From Glaciecola sp964446865 (GTDB lineage Bacteria; Pseudomonadota; Gammaproteobacteria; Enterobacterales; Alteromonadaceae), in the NCBI GenBank assembly GCA_964446865.1, contig CAYURD010000007.1:16566-80565 (forward strand): a DNA stretch of 64,000 bases, read 5' to 3'. Both the position numbers and the translations under genes were made by a program. The number at the start of each line of letters is the position of its first letter. Positions within the stretch are counted from its first letter, which is position 1. The notes below the pieces were generated by a model, which made no database searches, had not been told where the DNA came from, and saw only the letters and a program-made list of their open reading frames with translations. Shown here in pieces: positions 7,832 through 17,322 of this stretch.

Positions 7832-8674
7832 ATGAAACCATTTTTAGATATAAGCAATATTGATGTGACCTTCCCAACGCCAAAAGGGGAATTTACGGCC
7901 TTACAAAACGTCGACATTAAAATCCAAAAAGGAGAGTTTGTTTCTCTGATTGGTCATTCAGGCTGCGGTAAGTCAACAGTACTTAATGTTATTGCTGGTT
8001 TAGTTCAAGCAAAAACTGGCGGCGTGCTGCTTAAAAACAAAGAAGTGAACTCTCCAGGCCCTGAGCGCGCGGTTGTTTTTCAGAATCATTCTCTGCTTCC
8101 TTGGTTAACGGCTTATCAAAATATCGAATTGGCCGTTAAACAGGTGTTCAAGAAAAAAAAATCAAAGGCCGAAATGAAAGAGTGGATTGAGTACAACTTA
8201 AAACTTGTGTACATGGATCACGCTATGCATAAGCGTCCTGACGAAATGTCTGGCGGCATGAAACAGCGCATTGGCATTGCCCGCGCGCTTGCCATGCAGC
8301 CAGAAGTACTGTTAATGGACGAGCCTTTTGGTGCACTGGATGCATTGACTCGGGCTCATTTGCAAGACTCATTAATGGAAATTCAAGACGAACTGAAAAA
8401 CACAGTGGTCATGATCACCCATGATGTAGACGAAGCAGTGCTGTTGTCTGATCGTATCGTAATGATGACCAACGGTCCTGCCGCCACGGTTGGCGAGATT
8501 TTAGATGTAGATTTACCAAGACCAAGAGAGCGTTTAGCCTTAGCAAAAGACCCGCAGTATACGCATTTGCGCTCACAGGTATTGACCTTCTTATACGAAA
8601 AACAGTGCAAGGTTGAAAGTGTTAAGCGCAAACCAGAAGCACCGACGTCGATAAGCAAAGTTGAAGTGGCGTAA
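7832..8674 (+). CDS. nrtC: Nitrate ABC transporter ATP-binding protein (NrtD/NasD type)
   Basis: A 280-residue ATPase that powers nitrate uptake. Walker A is GHSGCGKST (about residues 42-50), the signature is MSGGMKQR (about 143-150) and Walker B is VLLMDEPFGALDA (about 162-175), followed by the switch histidine in MITHDVDEA. It lacks the C-terminal NrtA-like domain of cyanobacterial NrtC, so it corresponds to the short NrtD/NasD form. The TauB/SsuB family is similar, but the position between permease and porin and nitrate reductase genes settles the role. Confidence 0.92.
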   Translation: MKPFLDISNIDVTFPTPKGEFTALQNVDIKIQKGEFVSLIGHSGCGKSTVLNVIAGLVQAKTGGVLLKNKEVNSPGPERAVVFQNHSLLPWLTAYQNIELAVKQVFKKKKSKAEMKEWIEYNLKLVYMDHAMHKRPDEMSGGMKQRIGIARALAMQPEVLLMDEPFGALDALTRAHLQDSLMEIQDELKNTVVMITHDVDEAVLLSDRIVMMTNGPAATVGEILDVDLPRPRERLALAKDPQYTHLRSQVLTFLYEKQCKVESVKRKPEAPTSISKVEVA

Positions 8675-8834
8675 TAACAGTAGTTTGCTTAACAAACACT
8701 GGGCCAGTCTTGGTTTATAGATGTAGATCAAAGGCTTTGCTTAAAGGCAACGTAAAATATCGAGAAAACGACTAATATTGAACTGAACATTCACTCAACT
8801 CAGTTCATTATTTTCAACACCATTTAGGAAAATT

Positions 8835-10031
8835 ATGAATAAATCACATTTGAATAAAATAACCTGCACACTAATTGGCGCGGGAATATTAGGCACCTCA
8901 AGCATGAGTGCTGCCGAAGATATTGTAGACGCAAGCGTAGATTTTAGAATACGTTATGAAAACGTATCACAAGACAATGCGCTAGATGACGCAGATTCAT
9001 TGACTTTGCGCACCACCGTAAATTTAAAAACCAAAGCCGTTAATGGCTGGTCGGGCGTGGTTGAATTTGAAGATGTTCGTTCAGTATTTGGTTTAGATGA
9101 TTACAACAATACATTAGGCATGAATACCGATACTTCGGTAATTGCTGATCCTGAAACCACCGAGCTTGACCAAGGTTACATTCAGTATAAAGGTGAGCAA
9201 GTTACGGCTAAATTTGGTCGCCAAGTGATTACGCTTGATGATCATCGCTTTGTTGGACATGTTGCGTGGCGACAAGACAAGCAAACCTTTGATGCGGCCT
9301 CGTTCGTGTACAGCCCAAGTGAAAAACTCAAAGTATTTTACGCCTACTTAGCGCAGCGTAATCGTATTTTTGCTGAAGAAAGAGACCTTAATTCAGACGA
9401 TCATTTACTCAATATAAGCTACTCAAGCAGCATTGGTAAAATCGTGGGTTATTCGTATTTACTCGAACTTGATAACAGCGTCGATAATAGCTTAAACACC
9501 TACGGTGCTTACTTAAAAGGCAGCACGGATGTCGACAAAACTAAGTTGCTTTATCACGTAGAATATGCAACGCAAAGCGCTGAGTCTGGCGAATCTGATT
9601 TTGACGCAGACTTTTTTAGAGTAGAAGGTGGTGTTGCTATTAGCGGCGTCACTGCAAAGCTAGGCCTTGAAGTATTAGGCTCTGATGAAGGTCAATTTGG
9701 TTTCTCGACACCTCTGGCGACGCTGCATAAGTTTAACGGTTGGAGCGATCAATTTTTAGGCACACCATCGACCGGCCTAAGTGACGCATACTTTTCATTG
9801 GCGGGTAAAGCCTTTGGCGGTAAATGGTTAGCGGTTTATCACGATTTCTCGGCCGACGAATCAACAGAAACAGTCGATGACCTAGGTTCTGAAATAAACC
9901 TTCAATACACAAAAGGCTTCAAAAATGGTATGTCGATGGGCATTAAATACGCCAATTATTCTGCAGGCGACAGCGCTGCTGGAAAAGTCGACGCCGACAA
10001 AGTATGGGTATGGCTTGGCAAACGTTTTTAA
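8835..10031 (+). CDS. Outer-membrane porin of the alginate-export family, nitrate-linked
   Basis: A 398-residue beta-barrel protein: the signal peptide ends near residue 27 (SMSAAE), the mature part is rich in alternating aromatic and polar residues, and the C-terminus ends in WLGKRF with a terminal Phe, the outer-membrane assembly signal. KFGRQVITLDDHRFVGHVAWRQDKQTFDA (split here only for orientation, about residues 128-156) is typical of the alginate-export/AlgE-like porin family. Placed between the nitrate transporter and nitrate reductase, it probably passes nitrate into the periplasm. A 160-bp gap separates it from nrtC and may hold an extra promoter. Confidence 0.8.
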   Translation: MNKSHLNKITCTLIGAGILGTSSMSAAEDIVDASVDFRIRYENVSQDNALDDADSLTLRTTVNLKTKAVNGWSGVVEFEDVRSVFGLDDYNNTLGMNTDTSVIADPETTELDQGYIQYKGEQVTAKFGRQVITLDDHRFVGHVAWRQDKQTFDAASFVYSPSEKLKVFYAYLAQRNRIFAEERDLNSDDHLLNISYSSSIGKIVGYSYLLELDNSVDNSLNTYGAYLKGSTDVDKTKLLYHVEYATQSAESGESDFDADFFRVEGGVAISGVTAKLGLEVLGSDEGQFGFSTPLATLHKFNGWSDQFLGTPSTGLSDAYFSLAGKAFGGKWLAVYHDFSADESTETVDDLGSEINLQYTKGFKNGMSMGIKYANYSAGDSAAGKVDADKVWVWLGKRF

Positions 10032-10064
10032 GCCATTTTAAAACACGACAACAAGGACGTTACT

Positions 10065-12866
10065 GTGCCCTTACATCCTGAGCAAACTAGCATTTCGAGC
10101 ACCTGCGCCTATTGTGGCGTAGGGTGCGGTGTTGATATATCTTTAGACAAGGGGAAGCCTGTTGCTCTAGAAGGCACTCGCGAACACCCCGCTAATTTTG
10201 GTCGATTGTGTGTTAAGGGTACACATTTACTCGATACTACGAGTAATGAGCAACGTTTGAGCTCACCTCAAATAAAAGGTCACGATGTAACATGGCCCCA
10301 AGCCATCAATAAAGTCGCCACAAGCCTGCAAGATGTTATTAAAGAGCATGGCAAAGATGCCGTCGCTTTTTATGTATCGGGTCAATTGCTTACCGAAGAC
10401 TATTACATTGCCAACAAGCTAATGAAGGGCTACATTGGCAGTGCGAATATCGATACTAACTCTCGCTTGTGTATGTCATCTGCAGTGAGTGCTTACAAAC
10501 GCGCATTCGGCGAAGATGTTGTGCCTTGCGACTATACTGATATTGAGCAAACTGATGTATTTGTGTTGGTCGGCTCTAACGCCGCTTGGACGCATCCGGT
10601 GTTATTTCAACGCGCTCAGCGTGCTAAAATGCAGCGCCCAAACATGAAAATCATTGTTATAGACCCGCGCAAAACCGCCACCGCTGATGCGGCCGATTTA
10701 CACCTTCAATTACGCCCCGGCAGTGACGCGGCTCTTTTTAACGGGCTAGTCAACTTTGCTCAGCAACACCGTTTACTCGATGCTGAGTTTATTGAAAATC
10801 ACACTAATCACTTTGATGCTTGTCTTGATGCTTGTGAAGCATGGACAGTCGATAAAGTCGCTGAGTTTTGTGAACTTGATAAAGCCGACATCATTGCCTT
10901 CTATCGCTACTTTTGTGAACACAAGCGAGTGTTAAGTTTTTATTCGATGGGCATTAACCAATCGAGCTCTGGCGTCGACAAATGCAATGCGATAATTAAC
11001 AGTCATTTGGCCACAGGTAAGCTTTTATACAAAGGTGCAGGTCCATTTTCAATTACCGGGCAACCTAATGCCATGGGTGGCCGTGAAGTGGGTGGTTTGG
11101 CAAATCAGCTAGCTGCTCATTTAGATATCGAAAACCCTGAACATCGCCAGCGTGTGCAACATTTTTGGCAGTCACCGTCTATCGCTAACAAAGCTGGCAA
11201 AAAAGCAGTCGACATGTTTAATGCTCTTAAAAGCGGTAAGATTAAAGCGGTTTGGATCATGGCAACAAACCCATTGGTTAGCTTACCTAATCGAAAAGAA
11301 ATTGAAGCGGCCTTACAAGCCTGCGAATGCGTAATTGTGTCTGATTGCGTGAGTAAAAATGACACGCTTGGCTTTGCCGACATTGTTTTACCCGCGAGCG
11401 GCTGGTTAGAAAAAGATGGTACGGTAACTAATTCGCAGCGTACTATTTCGCGACAGCGCGGCGTTGTTAAGCCCTACAAACAAGCCAAGCATGATTGGCA
11501 AATTATGTGTGAAGTGGCAAAAGCCATGGGCTACAAGGGCTTTGACTTTGATTCGCCCCATCAAATTTTTGATGAATGGGCAAGCATGACAAAAGCACTT
11601 AATACGCCAGTCAATAATATAAAACATCGCCAACTCGACCTTTCGCCTTTATGTGGTTTAGATCAAGACCAATACGATGCTTTACGTCCCAAACAATGGC
11701 CTTTTGACCAGCAAGGTAACACCACCCGCGTATTTGAAAATAAGCAATTTAGTACGGCTAATCAAAAAGCTAATTTTGTGCCGATTACCCCTCAGTTGCC
11801 TAAACAGGTGACCTCAGATGAATTTCCACTGCTGCTAAACTCAGGGCGAATGCGCGACCAATGGCACACCATGACAAGAACGGCTCGAGCAGATGCGTTA
11901 AATCAGCATAGTCCCTTTCCAACTATTGAACTTCATGCTGATTGGGCTGACAAGTTAGGGATTAAAAACGGTGAAATCTTACAGCTAGATTCGGCATTTG
12001 GCCAGGCAAGAGCTTATGTTGTTATTTCTGACAGCGTGCGTAAAAACGAGTGTTTTATGCCAATTCATTGGAATGCACAATTTGCATCTAGCGCGAGTGT
12101 TAGTGCCCTGTATAGCTCGGTTGTTGATCCACTGTCAGGGCAACCCGAAAGTAAACAAGTGGCGGTAAAGGCCAGTAAAGTTCAATACAAACAGTTTGTG
12201 AGTGTTTTTTCAAAAGCGTCGGTTCAACATACCAGTGATTTTTGGGTCAAAAGCAAACATGCTTCATGTGAATACACAGAAATAGCGAATATCGATAAGC
12301 AAGAAATTGAAGAAATGTTTGATAAAAGCACGCTGACAAGAGGAGAATGGATTAGCAGACGTTCACCTTTTGTAGAAGCGCAAATTTTGGTAAAAGACGG
12401 CCAGCTACAATTCGCGGCTTTTAGTTTTAGTACTCAAAAACAACAGCAACATTTACCGAGCATGTGGGTAAACAGCTGTTTTGACGAAGCGCTTAATAAT
12501 AAAACAATGTCTGCCTTATTGTCGGCAACCGCACCTCTAGAATTCACTCGTGGAAAAGTTATTTGCAGTTGTTTTAATGTTCATGAAAAAACCATTAACG
12601 AAGCCATTGCCAGCGGTGCGCAAAGCGTTGGTGAACTTGGTAAGCAACTTAAATGCGGCACTAACTGCGGTTCGTGCAAAAGCGAACTAAGTCAAATGTT
12701 AAAGGCAGCATCGACATCGCAGCATAAAGACCCTGATGCTGCCAGAGATACATCGTCTCAACATACACTACCCGCTAGTGATGAGTCAGAAAATGCTAGA
12801 CAAATCCGCGCGCAACACTACACTGCTGAAGAAAACAAAATAGATATCGACATCATCAGAGCCTGA
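10065..12866 (+). CDS. nasA: Assimilatory nitrate reductase, molybdopterin catalytic subunit with C-terminal BFD-like iron-sulfur domain
   Basis: A 933-residue cytoplasmic enzyme that reduces nitrate to nitrite. The N-terminal [4Fe-4S] cysteines are in CAYCGVGCG (about 14-22) and GRLCVKG. The bis-MGD catalytic region follows (FYVSGQLLTEDYYIANKLMKG; the SRLCMSSAV segment holds Cys141 as likely Mo ligand region), and the molydopterin-dinucleotide binding domain is at about 590-700. A C-terminal [2Fe-2S] BFD-like domain (CSCFNVHEKTI...CGTNCGSCKSEL, about 830-875) is typical of NasA/NarB-like enzymes that take electrons without a separate NirB partner next door. The start is GTG at 10065, behind AAGGAC. 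No nirBD nitrite reductase is in the window. Confidence 0.93.
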   Translation: MPLHPEQTSISSTCAYCGVGCGVDISLDKGKPVALEGTREHPANFGRLCVKGTHLLDTTSNEQRLSSPQIKGHDVTWPQAINKVATSLQDVIKEHGKDAVAFYVSGQLLTEDYYIANKLMKGYIGSANIDTNSRLCMSSAVSAYKRAFGEDVVPCDYTDIEQTDVFVLVGSNAAWTHPVLFQRAQRAKMQRPNMKIIVIDPRKTATADAADLHLQLRPGSDAALFNGLVNFAQQHRLLDAEFIENHTNHFDACLDACEAWTVDKVAEFCELDKADIIAFYRYFCEHKRVLSFYSMGINQSSSGVDKCNAIINSHLATGKLLYKGAGPFSITGQPNAMGGREVGGLANQLAAHLDIENPEHRQRVQHFWQSPSIANKAGKKAVDMFNALKSGKIKAVWIMATNPLVSLPNRKEIEAALQACECVIVSDCVSKNDTLGFADIVLPASGWLEKDGTVTNSQRTISRQRGVVKPYKQAKHDWQIMCEVAKAMGYKGFDFDSPHQIFDEWASMTKALNTPVNNIKHRQLDLSPLCGLDQDQYDALRPKQWPFDQQGNTTRVFENKQFSTANQKANFVPITPQLPKQVTSDEFPLLLNSGRMRDQWHTMTRTARADALNQHSPFPTIELHADWADKLGIKNGEILQLDSAFGQARAYVVISDSVRKNECFMPIHWNAQFASSASVSALYSSVVDPLSGQPESKQVAVKASKVQYKQFVSVFSKASVQHTSDFWVKSKHASCEYTEIANIDKQEIEEMFDKSTLTRGEWISRRSPFVEAQILVKDGQLQFAAFSFSTQKQQQHLPSMWVNSCFDEALNNKTMSALLSATAPLEFTRGKVICSCFNVHEKTINEAIASGAQSVGELGKQLKCGTNCGSCKSELSQMLKAASTSQHKDPDAARDTSSQHTLPASDESENARQIRAQHYTAEENKIDIDIIRA

Positions 12867-12868
12867 TA

Positions 12869-13885
12869 ATGACCAGCAAAGACACCAGTCAACTTTTTGA
12901 AAAGCTTTCAGACTATGTAGCCTTGGTAGGGCGCGGTCAAAAATCAGGTAAAACGCTTAATCAAGCACAAGCTCGTCATATAATGCTCGCCATGCTACAA
13001 GAAAAAACGCTTCCTGAGCAAACTGGCGCATTGCTTATGCTCTTGCGCATGCGCGAAGAAACCGACGAAGAGCTCGCTGGCTTTGTACAGGCTTGTAGAG
13101 ACACCTTGCCAAATACTATTAATAACTTACCTAATGTTGACATCGATCTTGGCTGTTATGCAGGCAAACGAAGACATTTACCTTGGTTTGTATTGTCAGG
13201 TTTATGCTTAGCAACTAATGGCTATACCGTATTGCTGCATGGACTAGAAGAGCATGACTCAAATAGACTTTATCTAGACCAAGTATTTAGAGATTTATCT
13301 TGGCCCATTGCAGCCAATGTAGATGAGACTAAACAGCAACTACTGGATTATTCGTTTAGTTATATAAGCCTGCAACACCTGCATCCAAGCATGACAAAAC
13401 TGCTACAACTACGCCACATATTAGGTTTGCGATCATGTATGCATAGTGTCGCGAAAATGTTAAACCCAGCAGGTGCTAAAGCCAGTATTCATGGGGTATA
13501 TCATCGTGAACTCGACGATACACATATTCAAGTAGCCCGCCTTTTACATGAAACTCGCATTGCTTGCATACGCGGCGATAGTGGCGAAGTAGAAGCTACC
13601 CCCGAAAAACCATTTACGATGAATTATATGGATGCAGAGTCTAAGGCTAAAAAGTACGAGTTTCCTATTTACTTAAGCTCTTGGTCGCATCAAACTCGCC
13701 AGCTTGGATCGCAGGCGCTCAAAGAATTATGGTGCGGCCAACTTGACAATAAATATGGCGAAGCCGCAACTATATCAACGCTAGCGGTCTATCTATCTGC
13801 TTTGCACGGGCATGATGCCTGTGACGCGCTAGCAAAAGCTGCCGATATGTGGCATTCACGTTCTAAAGTTTGGCCTTTAAGCTAA
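12869..13885 (+). CDS. TrpD2/YbiB-like glycosyltransferase-family protein
   Basis: A 338-residue relative of anthranilate phosphoribosyltransferase. The N-terminal helical domain is clear (LSDYVALVGRGQKSGKTLNQAQA; EQTGALLMLLRMREETDEELAGF around 50-75), and the C-terminal alpha/beta domain follows. The PRPP-binding glycine motif of true TrpD (GTGGD) is replaced by DLGCYAGKRRHLPWF, as in the TrpD2/YbiB group, which bind nucleic acid rather than act in tryptophan synthesis. It starts two bases after nasA and is therefore part of the operon. Family members often sit next to nitrate reductase genes; the reason is not established. Confidence 0.8.
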   Translation: MTSKDTSQLFEKLSDYVALVGRGQKSGKTLNQAQARHIMLAMLQEKTLPEQTGALLMLLRMREETDEELAGFVQACRDTLPNTINNLPNVDIDLGCYAGKRRHLPWFVLSGLCLATNGYTVLLHGLEEHDSNRLYLDQVFRDLSWPIAANVDETKQQLLDYSFSYISLQHLHPSMTKLLQLRHILGLRSCMHSVAKMLNPAGAKASIHGVYHRELDDTHIQVARLLHETRIACIRGDSGEVEATPEKPFTMNYMDAESKAKKYEFPIYLSSWSHQTRQLGSQALKELWCGQLDNKYGEAATISTLAVYLSALHGHDACDALAKAADMWHSRSKVWPLS

Positions 13886-13910
13886 GTATTATAGAGGTAA
13901 CATAAACCAG

Positions 13911-14492
13911 ATGTCAGAACGTATGCAAAAAACAGCCAAGATTCAAAAACCAATGCCACAGCAAGCGATCACCGGTTTGATTTTAGCCGGAGGCAAAAGC
14001 GCTCGCATGGGCACCGACAAAGCCCTTTTAGATTGGCAAGGTAAAACGTGGTTAGCACAAATGGCAGAAATACTGCAGCAAGCCGGCGTGAGTAACATAG
14101 TCGTTAGTCGAAATTCGATTACACAATTTACAACCGTTAACGATGCGTTTATTGATGGTGGCCCACTTAGTGGTTTATACAGTGCGATTAAACAAGCAGA
14201 CATACTGTCACCAATGTTAGTCGTCCCCATTGACATGCCAATGCTGTGCGCAAGTGCATTAACTGAACTAGTTGAGTCAACCGATAACATTGATGAAGCA
14301 AGTTGTTACCAAAATTCACCTTTGCCGTTTTTTATAAAACCAACACAACAGCATATTGATTTGTTATTTGACCAACTTAGTAACCCTGATAGCAAAAAGT
14401 CTATTTGGCAATTTTTAAAAAAGATCAATACAAGACAGCTCAATAAACAGATAGATACACCTAACTTCAATTCACTAAAAGATATCCCATAA
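13911..14492 (+). CDS. mobA: Molybdenum cofactor guanylyltransferase MobA
   Basis: A 193-residue enzyme that joins GMP to molybdopterin, making the bis-MGD cofactor needed by the nitrate reductase encoded just upstream. The nucleotide-binding start LILAGGKSARMGTDKALL (about 24-41) is diagnostic, and the second motif PIDMPML (about 106-112) holds the Mg-binding aspartate. The first 20 residues before the domain are longer than usual. GAGGTA lies before the ATG at 13911, but a start at Met5 or Met15 is possible. It ends the nitrate operon. Confidence 0.92.
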   Translation: MSERMQKTAKIQKPMPQQAITGLILAGGKSARMGTDKALLDWQGKTWLAQMAEILQQAGVSNIVVSRNSITQFTTVNDAFIDGGPLSGLYSAIKQADILSPMLVVPIDMPMLCASALTELVESTDNIDEASCYQNSPLPFFIKPTQQHIDLLFDQLSNPDSKKSIWQFLKKINTRQLNKQIDTPNFNSLKDIP

Positions 14493-14605
14493 AGCCAAGT
14501 CTGCATGTTATGCATAAATCCTTCGATTAAATAGAAAGGTATAGTGATTTTATTGCAATTTTAATTCTATTTTATTGATATAGACTACCTACATCACTTA
14601 ACAAG

Positions 14606-15214
14606 ATGAAGATAGGTAAGACCATGAAAAATATATTAGTTATTAATTCAAGCCTTCAAGGCGAACTCGGAAACAGCAACAAAGCGACCAAGCAGTATGT
14701 TGAACATCTCGAAAATACCCAAAGCATCAATAAGACGCTAATTGATTTACATAAAGACGATATTCCACATTTGAGCGGTGCAGAAATGCAAGCGTGGGGG
14801 ACAAAATTAGAAGATAGAAGCGAGCAGCAAGCTGCGCTGGCCAGTATTTCTGACAACTATATTGCACAAATACAAGAAGCCGACGAAATTGTGCTAGGCG
14901 TACCAATGTATAACTTTGGCATACCGTCAGTATTAAAAGCGTTTTTTGACCGCATCGCCAGAGCGGGTATCACATTTAGTTATTCTGAAAATGGGCCCAA
15001 AGGCCTACTAAAAGGTAAAAAAGTAACTGTATTAGCTGCGCGAGGTGGCAAATACAAAGGTACAGCTCTTGATACTCAGTCTGATTATCTAACTAATTTT
15101 TGGAGGTTTTTAGGTGTCAAAGAAGTTAACATATTTTATATTGAGGGTTTAGCCATGGGTGAAGAGGCTAGTAAAGAAGCTTGGCAACAATTTGCGAACG
15201 AACTAAAGGGATAA
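14606..15214 (+). CDS. azoR: FMN-dependent NADH-azoreductase
   Basis: A flavodoxin-fold NADH:quinone/azo oxidoreductase of about 200 residues acting in the cytoplasm against quinones and related electrophiles. Motifs seen: NSSLQGELGNSN (phosphate loop for FMN), EIVLGVPMYNFGIPSVLKAFFDRIARAGITF (given here as a landmark, about 96-126) and AARGGKY. A better start may be the ATG at 14624, which gives MKNILVINSS like other AzoR proteins and has AGGTAA in front; that would make 196 residues. It has its own promoter region (14493-14605) and is not obviously tied to the nitrate operon. Confidence 0.9.
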   Translation: MKIGKTMKNILVINSSLQGELGNSNKATKQYVEHLENTQSINKTLIDLHKDDIPHLSGAEMQAWGTKLEDRSEQQAALASISDNYIAQIQEADEIVLGVPMYNFGIPSVLKAFFDRIARAGITFSYSENGPKGLLKGKKVTVLAARGGKYKGTALDTQSDYLTNFWRFLGVKEVNIFYIEGLAMGEEASKEAWQQFANELKG

Positions 15215-15271
15215 TACCCAAAACAGCGTAAACCATGGCCAAAAGTTTGACTAGAATTGAGTAACCAAAAT

Positions 15272-15300
15272 AGCCAGCAATTAGTAGACTAACGCTGGCT
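15272..15300. terminator. Hairpin between azoR and the ExoP_C-like gene
   Basis: AGCCAGC pairs with GCTGGCT around a 15-base loop, between two convergent genes. T-rich stretches flank it on both strands, so it may serve both. Confidence 0.5.
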
Positions 15301-15322
15301 AAGCTGTTTTACATTAGTTAGG

Positions 15323-15985
15323 CTAATTACAGCCTGTTTGACCCTCAGGCAATGGTGCCAAACCAATATTAGCGACTTCAAATTCTAGTTTGCCTTGTGT
15401 AGCAATGCTCAGTACGCTACTAATTTGAGTAAAATCAAAATTACCATCTAAGTTAAAGCATGCTAGTGGGATAGGTAAGTACATCCACTTCTTTTTAGGT
15501 AAGCGTTTAAGCGCTGCTTTCATGGGATACTTGCCAACACACTTGTTACTGTACTGACACTGCATCGAAAAATGAACATTTTCGTTAGGGGCTTTCAATA
15601 ACCTAATTTCAAGGACTAAAGCCGCTGATGAACTGACCGATGATAAATCTATTACATGGTTTTTAATGGTAAAGCTTGTGTCGTTGAGTTGGTTTCCACC
15701 CCACTGATTTTTGACTATTTTGCCTCTCCATTTTAGATGTAAGGCATCATCTTCACCGTCTTTATCTGCAGGATTTATTTGAAGGTTCTTTCTTGCCGTT
15801 TGCCCTTTTTGATTCTCTACGGGGATACTCCAGTTAAGCCCATTGCCAACAGATGCTTGCCAAGGCTGTATTAGTTTACCCTCTACCAAGTAACTAGAAA
15901 CAGGATCGCTACCAAACGCACTTTGAGATATTGCTGTGTGCGGAACTAATATAAGTAGTCCGTATAAAAATATTCTTTTAAGCAT
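15323..15985 (-). CDS. Stand-alone ExoP C-terminal-like domain protein, secreted
   Basis: The start is taken at ATG 15985, which has GGAG nine bases upstream and gives a clean signal peptide (about residues 1-25). A longer frame to 16102 begins without such signals. The mature protein of about 195 residues resembles the C-terminal beta-sandwich domain of marine GH3 exo-glucanases such as ExoP: LVEGKLIQPWQASVGNGLNW, DALHLKWRGK, then LEIRLLKAP and KKWMYLPIPLACF. Here the domain stands alone, without a catalytic module. It may bind glycans in the periplasm. It is divergent from the L-galactose catabolic operon. Family call moderate, role unknown. Confidence 0.6.
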   Translation of the reverse strand: MLKRIFLYGLLILVPHTAISQSAFGSDPVSSYLVEGKLIQPWQASVGNGLNWSIPVENQKGQTARKNLQINPADKDGEDDALHLKWRGKIVKNQWGGNQLNDTSFTIKNHVIDLSSVSSSAALVLEIRLLKAPNENVHFSMQCQYSNKCVGKYPMKAALKRLPKKKWMYLPIPLACFNLDGNFDFTQISSVLSIATQGKLEFEVANIGLAPLPEGQTGCN

Positions 15986-16305
15986 TGGTGAACTCCTGCT
16001 TCTATTGTGCTGTATATTTATATATAAATACGTAAATGTATTGAAACGAAACTTTATTACTGTCGAAAAGATTACCGAAAATAAATAAATCCTGCAAAAC
16101 ATTTTTTTAACAATTTCGTTACTTCCTATAATCTATAAGGATTTCAAAGGAATTCACTAAAAATAATATGCAGTAAAACAACTTTCGTTTATTTATTAAA
16201 TATAAATTTTAGTATTTACATGCAAAATTTAGATAGTGTTTTTCAAAATAAGTGCTATGATGTTTGCATGAACAAATTATGTCCTATTATGGGAGGTGCT
16301 TCCTC
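15986..16305. other. Divergent intergenic region, AT-rich
   Basis: This 320-bp stretch must hold the promoters of the ExoP_C-like gene (minus) and the L-galactose catabolic operon (plus). It contains TATATTTATATATAAATA near 16012 and other A/T runs, but no clear copy of the TGAA-N8-TTCA operator. A GGGAGGTG ribosome site precedes the plus-strand gene. Confidence 0.4.
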
Positions 16306-17322
16306 ATGAAAAGTATCGTATGTATAGAGCCAGGCAGATTAGAATCGCGTGACGTTGATAAACCAGCGCGCAAAAGCAATGAAGTACTTGTAAAAATTAA
16401 GTCAATTGGCATCTGCGGCACCGATATTCACGCCTTTGGTGGAAACCAACCATTCTTCGCTTACCCGCGAGTATTAGGTCACGAGTTAGCAGGTATCGTA
16501 GAAGAAACATGCGATAACGATAACATTCCGGTAGGCGCATTTGTTTATATAATACCTTATATAAGCTGTGGTGAATGCATTGCATGTAAAAGCGAAAAAC
16601 CTAACTGCTGTGAAAATATAGAAGTATTAGGTGTTCACCGAGATGGCGGCATGACCGAATATATAAGTGTACCGCAATCTGCAGTTGTTGTTGCTCACGG
16701 CCTACACTTTAACGACATGGCAATTATCGAATGCTTAGCAATTGGCGCACATGCAGTTGCTCGAGCACAGTTACAAGCTAGAGACACAGTGTTAGTGCAA
16801 GGGTCGGGCCCAATAGGCATTGGCGTTGCACAATTTGCTAAGTTATCAGGCGCAAGAGTGCTTATTTCTGATATACACGAAGGTAAGTTAGCGGCCGCCG
16901 TTAAGAACTACGCTTTAGATGGCAGTGTTGATGCCAAAGGTGATGTTAAACAGCAGCTGTATGACCTTACCGACGGCGATATGCCCACGGCTATTTTTGA
17001 TTGCACTGGTAATATTAATGCCATGCAGTCTGCAGTCACCAATTTGGCACACGGCGGTAAAATAATTTATGTCAGTGTCGTAAAAGACAAGCTTTGCTTT
17101 GACGACCCTGAGTTCCACAAACGCGAAATTACCATGTTAGGTAGCCGGAACGCGACAAAAGACGATTTTGAAGAAGTGGTTAAAAGAATGAGAGAAGGCT
17201 CTGTCACTAGCAGTGGTTTTATCACAGATGTAGTGAAATTTGCTGATTTAGTGCCTTTCTTTGACCAATGCAGTAAGCCCGATTCTGGTATTGTCAAAGC
17301 CGTTATCGAAATGGAAGATTAA
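16306..17322 (+). CDS. Zn-dependent alcohol dehydrogenase, probable L-galactonate 5-dehydrogenase
   Basis: A medium-chain zinc dehydrogenase of 338 residues, starting at ATG 16306 behind GGGAGGTG (an upstream extension to 16264 has no such site). Catalytic zinc motifs are GICGTDIHAFGG (about 34-45) and GHELAG (about 55-60); the structural-zinc cysteines are in CGECIACKSEKPNCC (about 85-99). The NAD-binding glycine motif is GSGPIGIG. It is closest in type to the L-galactonate/L-threonine/sorbitol dehydrogenase group (LgoD/YjjN type). Next to an L-galactose dehydrogenase homologue and an altronate dehydratase, it would oxidise L-galactonate to D-tagaturonate. Its stop overlaps the next start by one base (TAATG). 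Confidence 0.75.
   Translation: MKSIVCIEPGRLESRDVDKPARKSNEVLVKIKSIGICGTDIHAFGGNQPFFAYPRVLGHELAGIVEETCDNDNIPVGAFVYIIPYISCGECIACKSEKPNCCENIEVLGVHRDGGMTEYISVPQSAVVVAHGLHFNDMAIIECLAIGAHAVARAQLQARDTVLVQGSGPIGIGVAQFAKLSGARVLISDIHEGKLAAAVKNYALDGSVDAKGDVKQQLYDLTDGDMPTAIFDCTGNINAMQSAVTNLAHGGKIIYVSVVKDKLCFDDPEFHKREITMLGSRNATKDDFEEVVKRMREGSVTSSGFITDVVKFADLVPFFDQCSKPDSGIVKAVIEMED

Noticed and set aside
12869..13885. Anthranilate phosphoribosyltransferase (TrpD) of tryptophan synthesis
   Set aside because: The PRPP-binding GTGGD motif is missing and no other trp genes are present; it belongs to the TrpD2/YbiB group.
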